64,000 bases of DNA. It comes from Planctomycetota bacterium. Its GTDB lineage: Bacteria > Planctomycetota > Phycisphaerae > Sedimentisphaerales > Anaerobacaceae. The position numbers and the translations under genes are program-made. The notes beneath the pieces were generated by a model. That model was given only the letters and a program-made list of their open reading frames with translations, was not told the DNA's origin and ran no database searches. The stretch spans positions 35,882 through 99,881 of the forward strand of contig DUZJ01000002.1 in the NCBI GenBank assembly GCA_013349615.1, read 5' to 3'. This document shows positions 38,512 to 47,186 of the stretch, one piece after another; the first letter of the stretch is position 1, and each line of letters starts with the position of its first letter.

Positions 38512-38576
38512 GTATTACGTTTTGGGATACTTGGAAAGGATTAAAGACAGCGGTGTATTTTTGGAGTTTTGGTGAG

Positions 38577-40346
38577 ATGAATTCGGTATCAGAGGTCAGA
38601 GGTCAGAGGTCAGAGGTCAGAGGGCAGAGGACAGAGGTCAGAGGTCAGTTTTGGGTCTTCTGCTTTCTGTTTTCTGTTTTCTGTCTTTTGTTTTCTGTAG
38701 GTTGCGGCAATAAGTTTTTTGACCCAACACAAATAGGCAGGTTCCGTCCTGTTCCAGCGGTGAATGTGATACTGGATTCATTGGGTGTGGCGGAGGAGGC
38801 ACCATCAGCCTGGGCCAATGCCGAGGACCCGAAGCCGATAGATGCCATGGTTTTTGATACTGATTACGCGTTTGGTCCCGGTGATGTCGTCAGGGTAACA
38901 GTTTTCGAGCTGCTCCAGGAAGGGGTTGTGTTTACAAACGATTATATTGTTACCGAGACCGGCAAGATATCCATACCGGAAGTTGGAGAAGTTGATACGG
39001 CAGGCTTAACCGAATCGCAACTTGAGGAAGAGATAAGACAGATTCTTTCGCCGAGCATATTAAAAGAGCCATCGGTTATCGTGACTTTACTCAACTCGCA
39101 ACAGCGTATGTTTTCAATACTCGGTGACGGTGTGCCAGGTCCAGGCAGGTACATTATACCGCGGAGCGAATTTAGATTGGCTGATGCGCTTGCAGTAGCG
39201 GGGGGGATAAGTCAATTTAACATAAGCTACGTTTATGTTTCACGTTCTGTTACGGGCAAAGAGTCAATAAATGAGCCGATTGAGTCAGACATTATTGAGC
39301 AGGAGTCCGGCAAAAATGCCGGAGAGCAACTGAACGAGCCTAATAAGCAGCAGTTGCTGGAGACAATAGCACCTACTACTCTGCGAAGTAGCGCTTCGCT
39401 ACGTAGCACGCCGTGGGCGAAACACGGTGTCAGGGCGACCACACGGGGTCGCCCCTACCAACGACAGGGATTAATGATGGCTGCTGCGGAGATGATAACT
39501 GATAAGGAACTCGCCGATGTGGCTTTCCCGGAAGGGATTGGAAAGGTTAGCGATGGTGAGCAGGAGAGGACAGACGGCAAAGATGCCGTGCTTGAATCAT
39601 TCAACAAGCCGGCAGGGCAAGAGGCAATAGAGAGCCGGATAAATCAGGAAAAAGTTGAGCGTATTGAGTGGATTTTTCAGGACGGAAAATGGGTTCCCGT
39701 TCAAATCGGTCGGCCCAAAACGACAGAGCCGGTGATGAAAGTTGAGCCTGAAAAAGTAGAGCCCAAAAAAGTTAAGCCTGAAAAAGCACGTGGTCGGCTT
39801 GCTGAAAAGGTGCCGCTGGACTTTGAGTGGGAACAGATAGGAGAAGCAGGAGTGCAGACGCGGGTCATAAAGATTCCTGCCGATGGGCTGTTCGCCGGTG
39901 AACCTCGGTATAATGTTGTAATAAGGTCTGGCGATACAATTCACGTACCGGTTGACATTATTGGTGAATTTTGTATTATGGGTAATGTCAACGGTCAGGG
40001 ATACATTAACATTACAGGTCGGCCAATGACTTTGAAGATGGCTATAGCCGCGGCGGGTGGCCTGGGGGCTTTGGCTTGGCCGAAGCGGTGTGAAGTGATA
40101 AGAAGGGTCGGCAAGAAGAAGGAAGAAATCGTGATGGTCGATTTGGATAAGATCGCCCGGGGCGAGCAGCCGGATTTCTTTATTAAGCCCAACGATTTGA
40201 TCAACGTCGGCACACACCCGACTGCAAGATGGCGTGCAGTTCTGCGAAATGCGTTTAGGGCCACTTATGGGTTCGGTTTTATTTATGACCGTAATTTTGC
40301 GGATAGAGATTTCGGTACTCGCAGACCAATACCACAATTATTTTAG
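38577..40346 (+). CDS. Polysaccharide export (Wza-like) outer-membrane lipoprotein with long low-complexity insert
   Basis: FGPGDVVRVTVFELLQEGVVFTNDYIVTETGKISIPEVGEVDTAGLTESQLEEEI; second SLBB-like part 'VVIRSGDTIHVPVDIIGEFCIMGNVNGQGYINITGRPMTLKMAIAAAGGLG'; lipobox LLFSVGCG. ATG at 38577 rather than the upstream ORF start, which runs through a repeat. Confidence 0.85.
   Translation: MNSVSEVRGQRSEVRGQRTEVRGQFWVFCFLFSVFCLLFSVGCGNKFFDPTQIGRFRPVPAVNVILDSLGVAEEAPSAWANAEDPKPIDAMVFDTDYAFGPGDVVRVTVFELLQEGVVFTNDYIVTETGKISIPEVGEVDTAGLTESQLEEEIRQILSPSILKEPSVIVTLLNSQQRMFSILGDGVPGPGRYIIPRSEFRLADALAVAGGISQFNISYVYVSRSVTGKESINEPIESDIIEQESGKNAGEQLNEPNKQQLLETIAPTTLRSSASLRSTPWAKHGVRATTRGRPYQRQGLMMAAAEMITDKELADVAFPEGIGKVSDGEQERTDGKDAVLESFNKPAGQEAIESRINQEKVERIEWIFQDGKWVPVQIGRPKTTEPVMKVEPEKVEPKKVKPEKARGRLAEKVPLDFEWEQIGEAGVQTRVIKIPADGLFAGEPRYNVVIRSGDTIHVPVDIIGEFCIMGNVNGQGYINITGRPMTLKMAIAAAGGLGALAWPKRCEVIRRVGKKKEEIVMVDLDKIARGEQPDFFIKPNDLINVGTHPTARWRAVLRNAFRATYGFGFIYDRNFADRDFGTRRPIPQLF
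38591..38700 (+). repeat. Two adjacent 7-bp microsatellites, (AGAGGTC)~8 and degenerate (TTTTCTG)n, encoding the lipoprotein N-terminus
   Basis: agaggtc x4, agagggc, agaggac, agaggtc x2; then ctttctgttttctgttttctgtcttttgttttctg. Confidence 0.9.
39377..39460. repeat. Multi-hairpin palindromic element in frame inside the wza-like CDS
   Basis: GCGAAG-tagcg-CTTCGC, CCGTG-ggcgaaa-CACGG and GGGCGACC-acacgg-GGTCGCCC hairpins; translated as TLRSSASLRSTPWAKHGVRATTRGRPYQRQG. Confidence 0.8.
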
Positions 40347-40361
40347 CAGAATTGTTTAGTT

Positions 40362-41405
40362 ATGCCGAACAATGTTGCTTCCTCTATTGCAGATAGGCAC
40401 CATTTTGAAGAAAATCCCAAGATGAAAGTCGAGGCACAAGGAGCAAACGAAGGTACTCCATTTTGCAATGAATCGCAAAATGGCAATTCGGCGCCGACAA
40501 GCTGGCGTGAACTTGGGGGGCATAATTGCGTCAAGATGCTGATAATTGCGGGCTTGTTCTGCTATCTTTTTCATAACGAAATTGACCGTATAGTCCACAA
40601 ATGGCTTACTGACAGTAGTTGGTCGCACGGCTTCCTAATCCCACTTTTTAGCATATATTTCATTAACCAGCATAAACAAGAGATTTTAGGTCTTCAAACC
40701 AGGCCAAACTACCTGGGTTTGTTTTTTTTAATTTGCTGGATTGTGTTTTATGCTCTTAACGGGGCCAGCCCATCCGGATACGCCTATCTTCAACCCATCA
40801 GCATGATAGCAGTACTTGGTGCGGTTGTATTATTTTTAGGTGGGTGGCGTCTTGTTAAATATACGTGGCTGCCGATTGCTTTTTTGGTCTTTGCTGTACC
40901 GTTGCCACGGAGATACTATGTTGCGTTTACAATGCCGATGCGACATCTGGCTGCCAGTGTGGCGGCTGTTTTGCTGAATTTTATCAGCGGCCTGGAAGCC
41001 ACAGCCAGTGGTGTAATCATAGACGTGATTTATAAGGGGCAGCATTTGGAGCCGCTCAATGTGGCTGAGGCCTGCAGCGGGATGCGGCTGCTGATGGCCT
41101 TTTTGGCTTTGGGTGTCGCTATGGCGTATCTGCATTACAGACCTATCTGGCAGCGAATCATTTTGTTGGCCAGCACCATTCCTATAGCGGTATTTTGCAA
41201 TATCGTACGAGTTACGGTTACAGGATTTATTTATGTGCTTATACATCCCAGGTACACTCAGGGTATTTATCACGATTTTCTTGGATTAGGGATGCTGCCC
41301 TTGGCGTTTGTATTATACGGTTTTCTCGCATGGTTTATGACGAGCCTGTTTGTCGAGGAAAGCGAGGCGGTTGCTGAGGATATTGTAGTTCGCCGCAAAC
41401 AATAA
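40362..41405 (+). CDS. Exosortase (exosortase/archaeosortase family)
   Basis: Polytopic; conserved AEACSGMRLL (Cys), FCNIVRVT (Arg), YHDFLG (His). Confidence 0.9.
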   Translation: MPNNVASSIADRHHFEENPKMKVEAQGANEGTPFCNESQNGNSAPTSWRELGGHNCVKMLIIAGLFCYLFHNEIDRIVHKWLTDSSWSHGFLIPLFSIYFINQHKQEILGLQTRPNYLGLFFLICWIVFYALNGASPSGYAYLQPISMIAVLGAVVLFLGGWRLVKYTWLPIAFLVFAVPLPRRYYVAFTMPMRHLAASVAAVLLNFISGLEATASGVIIDVIYKGQHLEPLNVAEACSGMRLLMAFLALGVAMAYLHYRPIWQRIILLASTIPIAVFCNIVRVTVTGFIYVLIHPRYTQGIYHDFLGLGMLPLAFVLYGFLAWFMTSLFVEESEAVAEDIVVRRKQ

Positions 41406-41435
41406 ATACGGTAGAAACGTAATAAAATAACATAG

Positions 41436-42191
41436 ATGCTAAGTGCAATAAACAATACGAACGACGCAATACGAAGCTATTTGCAACCTGCCTTTTTGAT
41501 ATGTGCAGCGGTGCTTGTACTAAGTGGAATCGTTATGCCCAAGCCGGTAAAGAAAAAGCCGTTGCCCTTGAAAAAATCTTTGGACCTTTTGGATGAGAAG
41601 GCTTTAGCTCCTTACAAAGTTTTAGAAAAACCCAAAATCACAAATCAGGAGGTTCTTGAAAGCCTTGGCACGGAAGATTATATCCAATGGATTCTGGAAG
41701 ATTCCGAGGCGACTGTTGATAGTCCTGTTCGTAAATGCTCATTGTTCATTACTTATTACGCCTTGCCGGATCGAGTGCCACATGTGCCGGAAGAGTGTTA
41801 CACGGGCGGCGGCCATCAAAGGTTAACGTCTGATAGCGTGACATTCGAAATCAATAAAGAGGACATCGTTGAAACAATTCCGGCAAGATACCTTGTTTTT
41901 GCCCGTACAAGTTCTAATTACTGGGGGATGGATACAAAATTTCCTGTTCTGTACCTTTTTAACGTCAACGAAGTTTATGCCAGCAGCAGAGAAGATGCGA
42001 GATTCGCCCTAAATAAAAATATCTTTTCAAAATATTCGTACTTTTCCAAGGTTGAGTGGAAGTTTTTTAATACCAGATTCGGTAAGCGAATTTACCCGGG
42101 CAAAGAAGAAGCAATTACAGCGAGCCAAAAGCTCTTAAGCGTAATCTTACCCATTTTAGAGGAAGAACATTGGCCCGACCGGGAAAAGTGA
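41436..42191 (+). CDS. EpsI-like exosortase-associated protein
   Basis: One N-terminal TM; 'YYALPDRVPHVPEECYTGGGHQ' motif; immediately downstream of the exosortase. Confidence 0.7.
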   Translation: MLSAINNTNDAIRSYLQPAFLICAAVLVLSGIVMPKPVKKKPLPLKKSLDLLDEKALAPYKVLEKPKITNQEVLESLGTEDYIQWILEDSEATVDSPVRKCSLFITYYALPDRVPHVPEECYTGGGHQRLTSDSVTFEINKEDIVETIPARYLVFARTSSNYWGMDTKFPVLYLFNVNEVYASSREDARFALNKNIFSKYSYFSKVEWKFFNTRFGKRIYPGKEEAITASQKLLSVILPILEEEHWPDREK

Positions 42192-42249
42192 AGCGTGATA
42201 TGTACTGGGACGCAGACGGATTACATAATAGGCAATACGAGGTTTATTT

Positions 42250-45200
42250 ATGGCAAGAAAGAGGTTGAATAAAAAAGTCGCACTTATCGGGTCTTTAGTT
42301 TTTGTGCTTTTAGTGTTTGTTGCCATTGGGGTAATTTTGTATCTGAGTGGAGACCCGGAAAAGTTTATCAAAGACGGTGATGCAGCGCTAATAGCAGCTC
42401 GTGAGGCAACTGATGAACAGATTAAAGAAGAAACGTACAATAGGGCCGAACGCAGTTATCAAAAAGCACATAGTCTTGCAAAGACCGATTTTCACAGGAT
42501 AGAGATACTTTTTAAACTGGTGGACCTGTATATCGAGACCGACCAATGGCGCAATGTGCTGGGGTGCTGGAACGGGATAATCAGTATAGATTCGGGGAAC
42601 CTGAAGGCCCGGTTTGGACGGTTGGAATACGTTTACATAATGGCTGATAGCGGTGTTCAGCTTTGGCAGGAGGTTGCGTCGCAAGCATCGGAATTTATAA
42701 AAGAGGCCGAGAATGCAGACCTGCTTATGGAAGATACAGCCAAATGGCAGCCCTTAGGAATGCAGGAAAGAGGGCCTCGCCGCGCCGAAAGGCAGCGATT
42801 AGGCACATACTTGTATCTGCTAAGGGGCAGGGCAAATCTTGAACTGACACGGCTTGGAGCGGTAACCGACCCAGACGAATCGCTTGCTCGTGCAACCGAT
42901 GATTTGAAAAAAGTCCATGAATTTGAACCAAATAATGTCGATGCCTATTGGTATTTGGCGCAGGCGGTCAAAACAAAAGGCCATATCCTCGCATCAAGAG
43001 GCAGCATTGAGGAAAAGGACAAAGCTGCAAACCAGGCCATCGAGCTTCTAAAGAAAGCTGTTGAGGTTGCATCTTCTGACCCCATGACCCACATCAACCT
43101 TCTAACGGAGAAGATTACTCAAAGTAGGGAAGCTGCACAGCCAACAGAGAAATTGAAGTTACTTGAGCCTGAGTATTTGTTGCTTGTTGAGAAGTTTCCT
43201 TCCAGTGCCCAGGTTTATTTAGTGTTGGCTGGATTCTATCAGTTTAATCTCGAAAACCTTGATAAGGCTATCAAGGCGGCCCAAAAAGCCGTCGAATTGG
43301 ATAAAGAGAATGTGTCCTACGCAATACATCTGGCCGACTTGAACTATCGCAAGTTTTCTATTCATGGACCAAAGCAGAACCTCTATAAAGCAATAGAGGT
43401 GGCCAGGAACGCACTTACGTTGCCGGATGCCCAGGAGAAAAGCGGCCCACGACAACGGGCAAATCAAAGGAATAGAGCCGTATTATTTGTCTTTCTTGCA
43501 CATTGCTATATCGAGCAGATACTTGAGCCTTGCGAGGTAAGAACGGAGGCGCAAAAGCAGGAATGGTTAACAAATGCCGACTGGACAGTACACGAAATTG
43601 AGCAGCTATTCGGCAGTGGTGAGGACCCGCAGGTTGTTGAGTGGCGAGGAATGCTTGAACTTGCGAAAGGAAATAAAAACGCTGCTGTTAGGAGGTTATA
43701 TACGGCTTACGAACAACTTAAAGCACTTAGACCGACGCAGCCACCTTGGCCAAGAGACATACAATTTGCCCAGCTTTCTTACACCCTTGCGAAGATTTTT
43801 AAGAACACTGTCGAAGTTGGTGTGGTCACAGACTTCCTGGTAAGTGCGCTCCGTTCAGGTATTGCCTGGACAAAACCTGAAGCGACGTTGGATTATGCTG
43901 AGGTTCTTTTGAGGCGCAACTTCTGGACGATGGCCGCAGATAACATAAATGTTTTTGAGCAGAATTTTGGGCCCAATGTGAGAAGCCAAACACTTCGCAT
44001 CAAAGCTTTACTTGGCGCAGGACAGTTTGACGAGGCTGAAAAAGAACTGGCCAAGATGGCCGATGCATACCCAAATGACCCCAATACGATTAAACTCAAC
44101 CTGACACTGGTGCAGGCTAAGATGAGGCAGGTCCAAAGAGCCATCGCACAAAAGCAAGCGGAAGAGAGTGTGCCCATAATTTTGCAGAGCACAGAGACGC
44201 CGGAAAAAGAAACCAGACCGGTAGAAACCTCCGTGCAGTTAATGACGGACGAATTAAAACGCTACTGGATTGTTTGCGCCGGATTGGTGGAAAAACTATT
44301 GCCGATGGAGCCGGATAATACATCGCTTTTGATGTACAAGCAGATACTGTCTGAGCCTGAGCCGCACAAAATTTCCCGAGAAAGGCATAAGGAATTAGAA
44401 GAGCAGGTTCTATCAAATATTGCCGACCCAATTCGTCGTGCTATGAGCTTAGGGGCATTTTACCAGAGGCATAAGGAACTGGACAAAGCCGCTGCAGAAT
44501 TCCAAAAGGTGTTCTCCTCGGACGTGGTGCGTGATGAGTATCGCCGGGAAAAAGATAAGCACTACGCAATAGGCATCACGCAATACGAAACTGTTGCGTC
44601 CTATCTTTTTGATATGGCGCTTGCGACGGAAGATTTGCAGAAAGCCTCGCAAATAGCAGAGACAGGACAGTATGAAAATCTCGATGGGTGCGGCGGTCAG
44701 TATTTTACGGCCCGCCTGGCTGTGGCTAAAGAGCAATATACAGATGCATTAACGAAACTCAACGAATGTTTGAGGCAAAGGCCTGTCTTTTCGCGCGTAC
44801 TTTTATTCAGAAGCAGCGTCAACACTGCTCTTGGAAATCAGCATGCATCTATCGAGGACGCCCAGAGAGCTGCATCGTTGAATCCCCTGGATGGAGCTAT
44901 TGCAAAAGTGTTGGCCAGCGTGCTGTACCAGCGTGATAAAAAGCTCGGGACAAATGTGTCTTCCGAACAAAAAATTGAAACCAGAACCGCTTTGCACAGA
45001 GCGTTGAGAGCGAATCCCGGTGATTTGGAATTACTTAGCTTTTACGCTGAATATATAAGCGATGACGAGCCTTTAAGAGCACTGGCGATTCGACAGAATC
45101 TGCAAAAAGTCACGCCGACTGTGCAGAATGCTGTACTGCTGGCGAGGCTGGCAATGAAAATGGCTCTTCGTGAGACGAATTCAAAACGCAAAGACGCACT

Positions 45201-47103
45201 TTTGGCCATTGCGGATTCCTCTTTCGACCAGGCCCAGGCGATAGCTCCAGAAAACAAAGCTGTGCTTGAAGCCCGAACGGAATATTATCGCCTCATCGGC
45301 CAACCGGAAAAAGCAGAACAGTTGGTGATACAAGATGAGAAACTACTGTGGAACCATTATTTGCGAATTGGTCGACTTGACGATGCCAAGAAAGTTCTGG
45401 AGCAGTTATATAAAAGCCAGGAAAAAGATAATAACGTGGTTAAAGGGCTTTTACTTGTTGCAGAACGACAAGCCGACCAAGATGCTGTGCGGAAATATTC
45501 TGAAGAACTTTTATCACTTGAAGACAGCGTCGAAAACCGCCTTTACCAAATTCAGACGTTCCTTAAGATTGGTCTTGTCAAGGAAGCTGAGTATAAATTG
45601 CAAAGCTTTAAAGAAAAGCATCCTCAAGAAGGGCCGGTCCTGCTGCTTGAAGCGTGGTTGGCAATGAGGCAGGGACATTTGAAAACAGCTTTGGAACTGA
45701 CAAATCGAAACCTTGCGGGCAATCAGGACAATACGGTGGCGTGGCGGTTAAGAGGCCAAATTAATCTTTTGATGGCAAATTATGAACAGGCAATCAGCGA
45801 CCTTAAGCTGAGCAAATCATTGTCAGATGAACTTGTTACCCGCGTTTCTCTGGCAAAGGCGTATCGGCAGGCAGGCCGATACGAAGATGCTATAACCGAA
45901 CTTAAATATACGATTGACGTGCCTGGCGCTCCTATGGAAGCCAGAACGTTGCTCGAACAGATTTACTTGCAGCTTGACAGAAAAGAAGCACTAAAAAAAT
46001 TCTATAACGATACTCTCCAGAAACTCCCCGACAGTGTACTGTGGCATACCCGAGTCGGGGCATTTGCTATCGCTGAAGGTGAATTAGACAGGGCGGAGAA
46101 ATTGTATGGCCAAGCGTGGCAAAAAAGCAGAAACAATGGAAAAGGAGACGCAACAGCATTCGATGGATATTTGCAGGCACTTGTGTTACAGGCAGGGACA
46201 CCAGGTACAGACACTTGGGACCCCGGAAAGCTGGATAAGGTCTTTGAAGAGGCCAGGAAATATGTTGATAGCTACTTTGCTCACATAGCATATTTGCGGA
46301 TGGCTGAGGGCAAGCTGAAGCTCGGTGATAACGCAAGTGCCATACAATACTGCCGAAAAGCCGTTGATAAAGCGGGGACAAGTAAAATTCCTGTAATTCA
46401 GACTTTGCAAAGAATGTACACGTTAGTAGGGCCGGAAGAGGTGTTGACATATTGCAAGGAAAGACTTGAGGCCGACCCTGATTCACTTGCTGCTAATCTT
46501 GCGATGTGTAATTTGACGAAGATTAACGGTGAGTACAACAGGGCGGTAAATTATATTGACAAATGCCTGCAGATAGCAGGACCTGATGGGCCGCACAGGG
46601 TTAATTATATAGTGGAAAAAGCGGAAGTTTTAACATTGGCTTATTACAAGACTTCCGATAACAATTATCTCAAAAAGGCTATCGCGGAATACGAAAGTCT
46701 ATTGGTCGAAATGCCGAATAATACTAATGTATTGAATAATTTAGCATATATGCTGGCTAAAAATGATGAAAGGCTGACCGAGGCTCTTCGGTATGCCGAA
46801 CGTTCATTGCAGGCAAGGCCAAATAGTCCTGCGCTTTTGGATACTTATGCTTATGTGTTACATAAGAACGGTAGGAATTTAGAGGCGGCAAAATCTTTGC
46901 AGGCCGCCCTGCAACAGTATGAGTCCCAACAGGTCCAGATACCAGCAGATGTGTATGAGCATTTAGGTATGGTAAAGGAGAAACTTGGAGCACAAGCTGA
47001 GGCCCTTGCTGCTTATAAACAAGCATTGCAGATAGGAGCAGTTAAATTGCCGAAGTCAACCGAGCAGCGAATAAAGTCAGCTATTGAACGGCTTTCGCGT
47101 TAG
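42250..47103 (+). CDS. 1617-aa membrane-anchored TPR-repeat protein of the exopolysaccharide/exosortase locus
   Basis: N-terminal TM, then many TPR-like helices (e.g. 'NNTNVLNNLAYMLAKNDERLTEALRYAERSLQARPNSPALLDTYAYVLHKNGRNLEAAKSLQ'). Confidence 0.85.
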   Translation: MARKRLNKKVALIGSLVFVLLVFVAIGVILYLSGDPEKFIKDGDAALIAAREATDEQIKEETYNRAERSYQKAHSLAKTDFHRIEILFKLVDLYIETDQWRNVLGCWNGIISIDSGNLKARFGRLEYVYIMADSGVQLWQEVASQASEFIKEAENADLLMEDTAKWQPLGMQERGPRRAERQRLGTYLYLLRGRANLELTRLGAVTDPDESLARATDDLKKVHEFEPNNVDAYWYLAQAVKTKGHILASRGSIEEKDKAANQAIELLKKAVEVASSDPMTHINLLTEKITQSREAAQPTEKLKLLEPEYLLLVEKFPSSAQVYLVLAGFYQFNLENLDKAIKAAQKAVELDKENVSYAIHLADLNYRKFSIHGPKQNLYKAIEVARNALTLPDAQEKSGPRQRANQRNRAVLFVFLAHCYIEQILEPCEVRTEAQKQEWLTNADWTVHEIEQLFGSGEDPQVVEWRGMLELAKGNKNAAVRRLYTAYEQLKALRPTQPPWPRDIQFAQLSYTLAKIFKNTVEVGVVTDFLVSALRSGIAWTKPEATLDYAEVLLRRNFWTMAADNINVFEQNFGPNVRSQTLRIKALLGAGQFDEAEKELAKMADAYPNDPNTIKLNLTLVQAKMRQVQRAIAQKQAEESVPIILQSTETPEKETRPVETSVQLMTDELKRYWIVCAGLVEKLLPMEPDNTSLLMYKQILSEPEPHKISRERHKELEEQVLSNIADPIRRAMSLGAFYQRHKELDKAAAEFQKVFSSDVVRDEYRREKDKHYAIGITQYETVASYLFDMALATEDLQKASQIAETGQYENLDGCGGQYFTARLAVAKEQYTDALTKLNECLRQRPVFSRVLLFRSSVNTALGNQHASIEDAQRAASLNPLDGAIAKVLASVLYQRDKKLGTNVSSEQKIETRTALHRALRANPGDLELLSFYAEYISDDEPLRALAIRQNLQKVTPTVQNAVLLARLAMKMALRETNSKRKDALLAIADSSFDQAQAIAPENKAVLEARTEYYRLIGQPEKAEQLVIQDEKLLWNHYLRIGRLDDAKKVLEQLYKSQEKDNNVVKGLLLVAERQADQDAVRKYSEELLSLEDSVENRLYQIQTFLKIGLVKEAEYKLQSFKEKHPQEGPVLLLEAWLAMRQGHLKTALELTNRNLAGNQDNTVAWRLRGQINLLMANYEQAISDLKLSKSLSDELVTRVSLAKAYRQAGRYEDAITELKYTIDVPGAPMEARTLLEQIYLQLDRKEALKKFYNDTLQKLPDSVLWHTRVGAFAIAEGELDRAEKLYGQAWQKSRNNGKGDATAFDGYLQALVLQAGTPGTDTWDPGKLDKVFEEARKYVDSYFAHIAYLRMAEGKLKLGDNASAIQYCRKAVDKAGTSKIPVIQTLQRMYTLVGPEEVLTYCKERLEADPDSLAANLAMCNLTKINGEYNRAVNYIDKCLQIAGPDGPHRVNYIVEKAEVLTLAYYKTSDNNYLKKAIAEYESLLVEMPNNTNVLNNLAYMLAKNDERLTEALRYAERSLQARPNSPALLDTYAYVLHKNGRNLEAAKSLQAALQQYESQQVQIPADVYEHLGMVKEKLGAQAEALAAYKQALQIGAVKLPKSTEQRIKSAIERLSR

Positions 47104-47186
47104 GCAAGTATGGTGAAAATTAACGCCCGCGCTTATTGAGGCCGAGTTCACACCTGATACGTACGTGGGTAAACGAGATACGAAGT

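Noticed and set aside
38439-38576. N-terminal extension of the Wza-like protein as in the ORF track
   Set aside because: It runs through the palindromic repeat copy B; the lipoprotein signal follows the ATG at 38577.
38591-38700. CRISPR array
   Set aside because: Direct 7-bp microsatellites without unique spacers.
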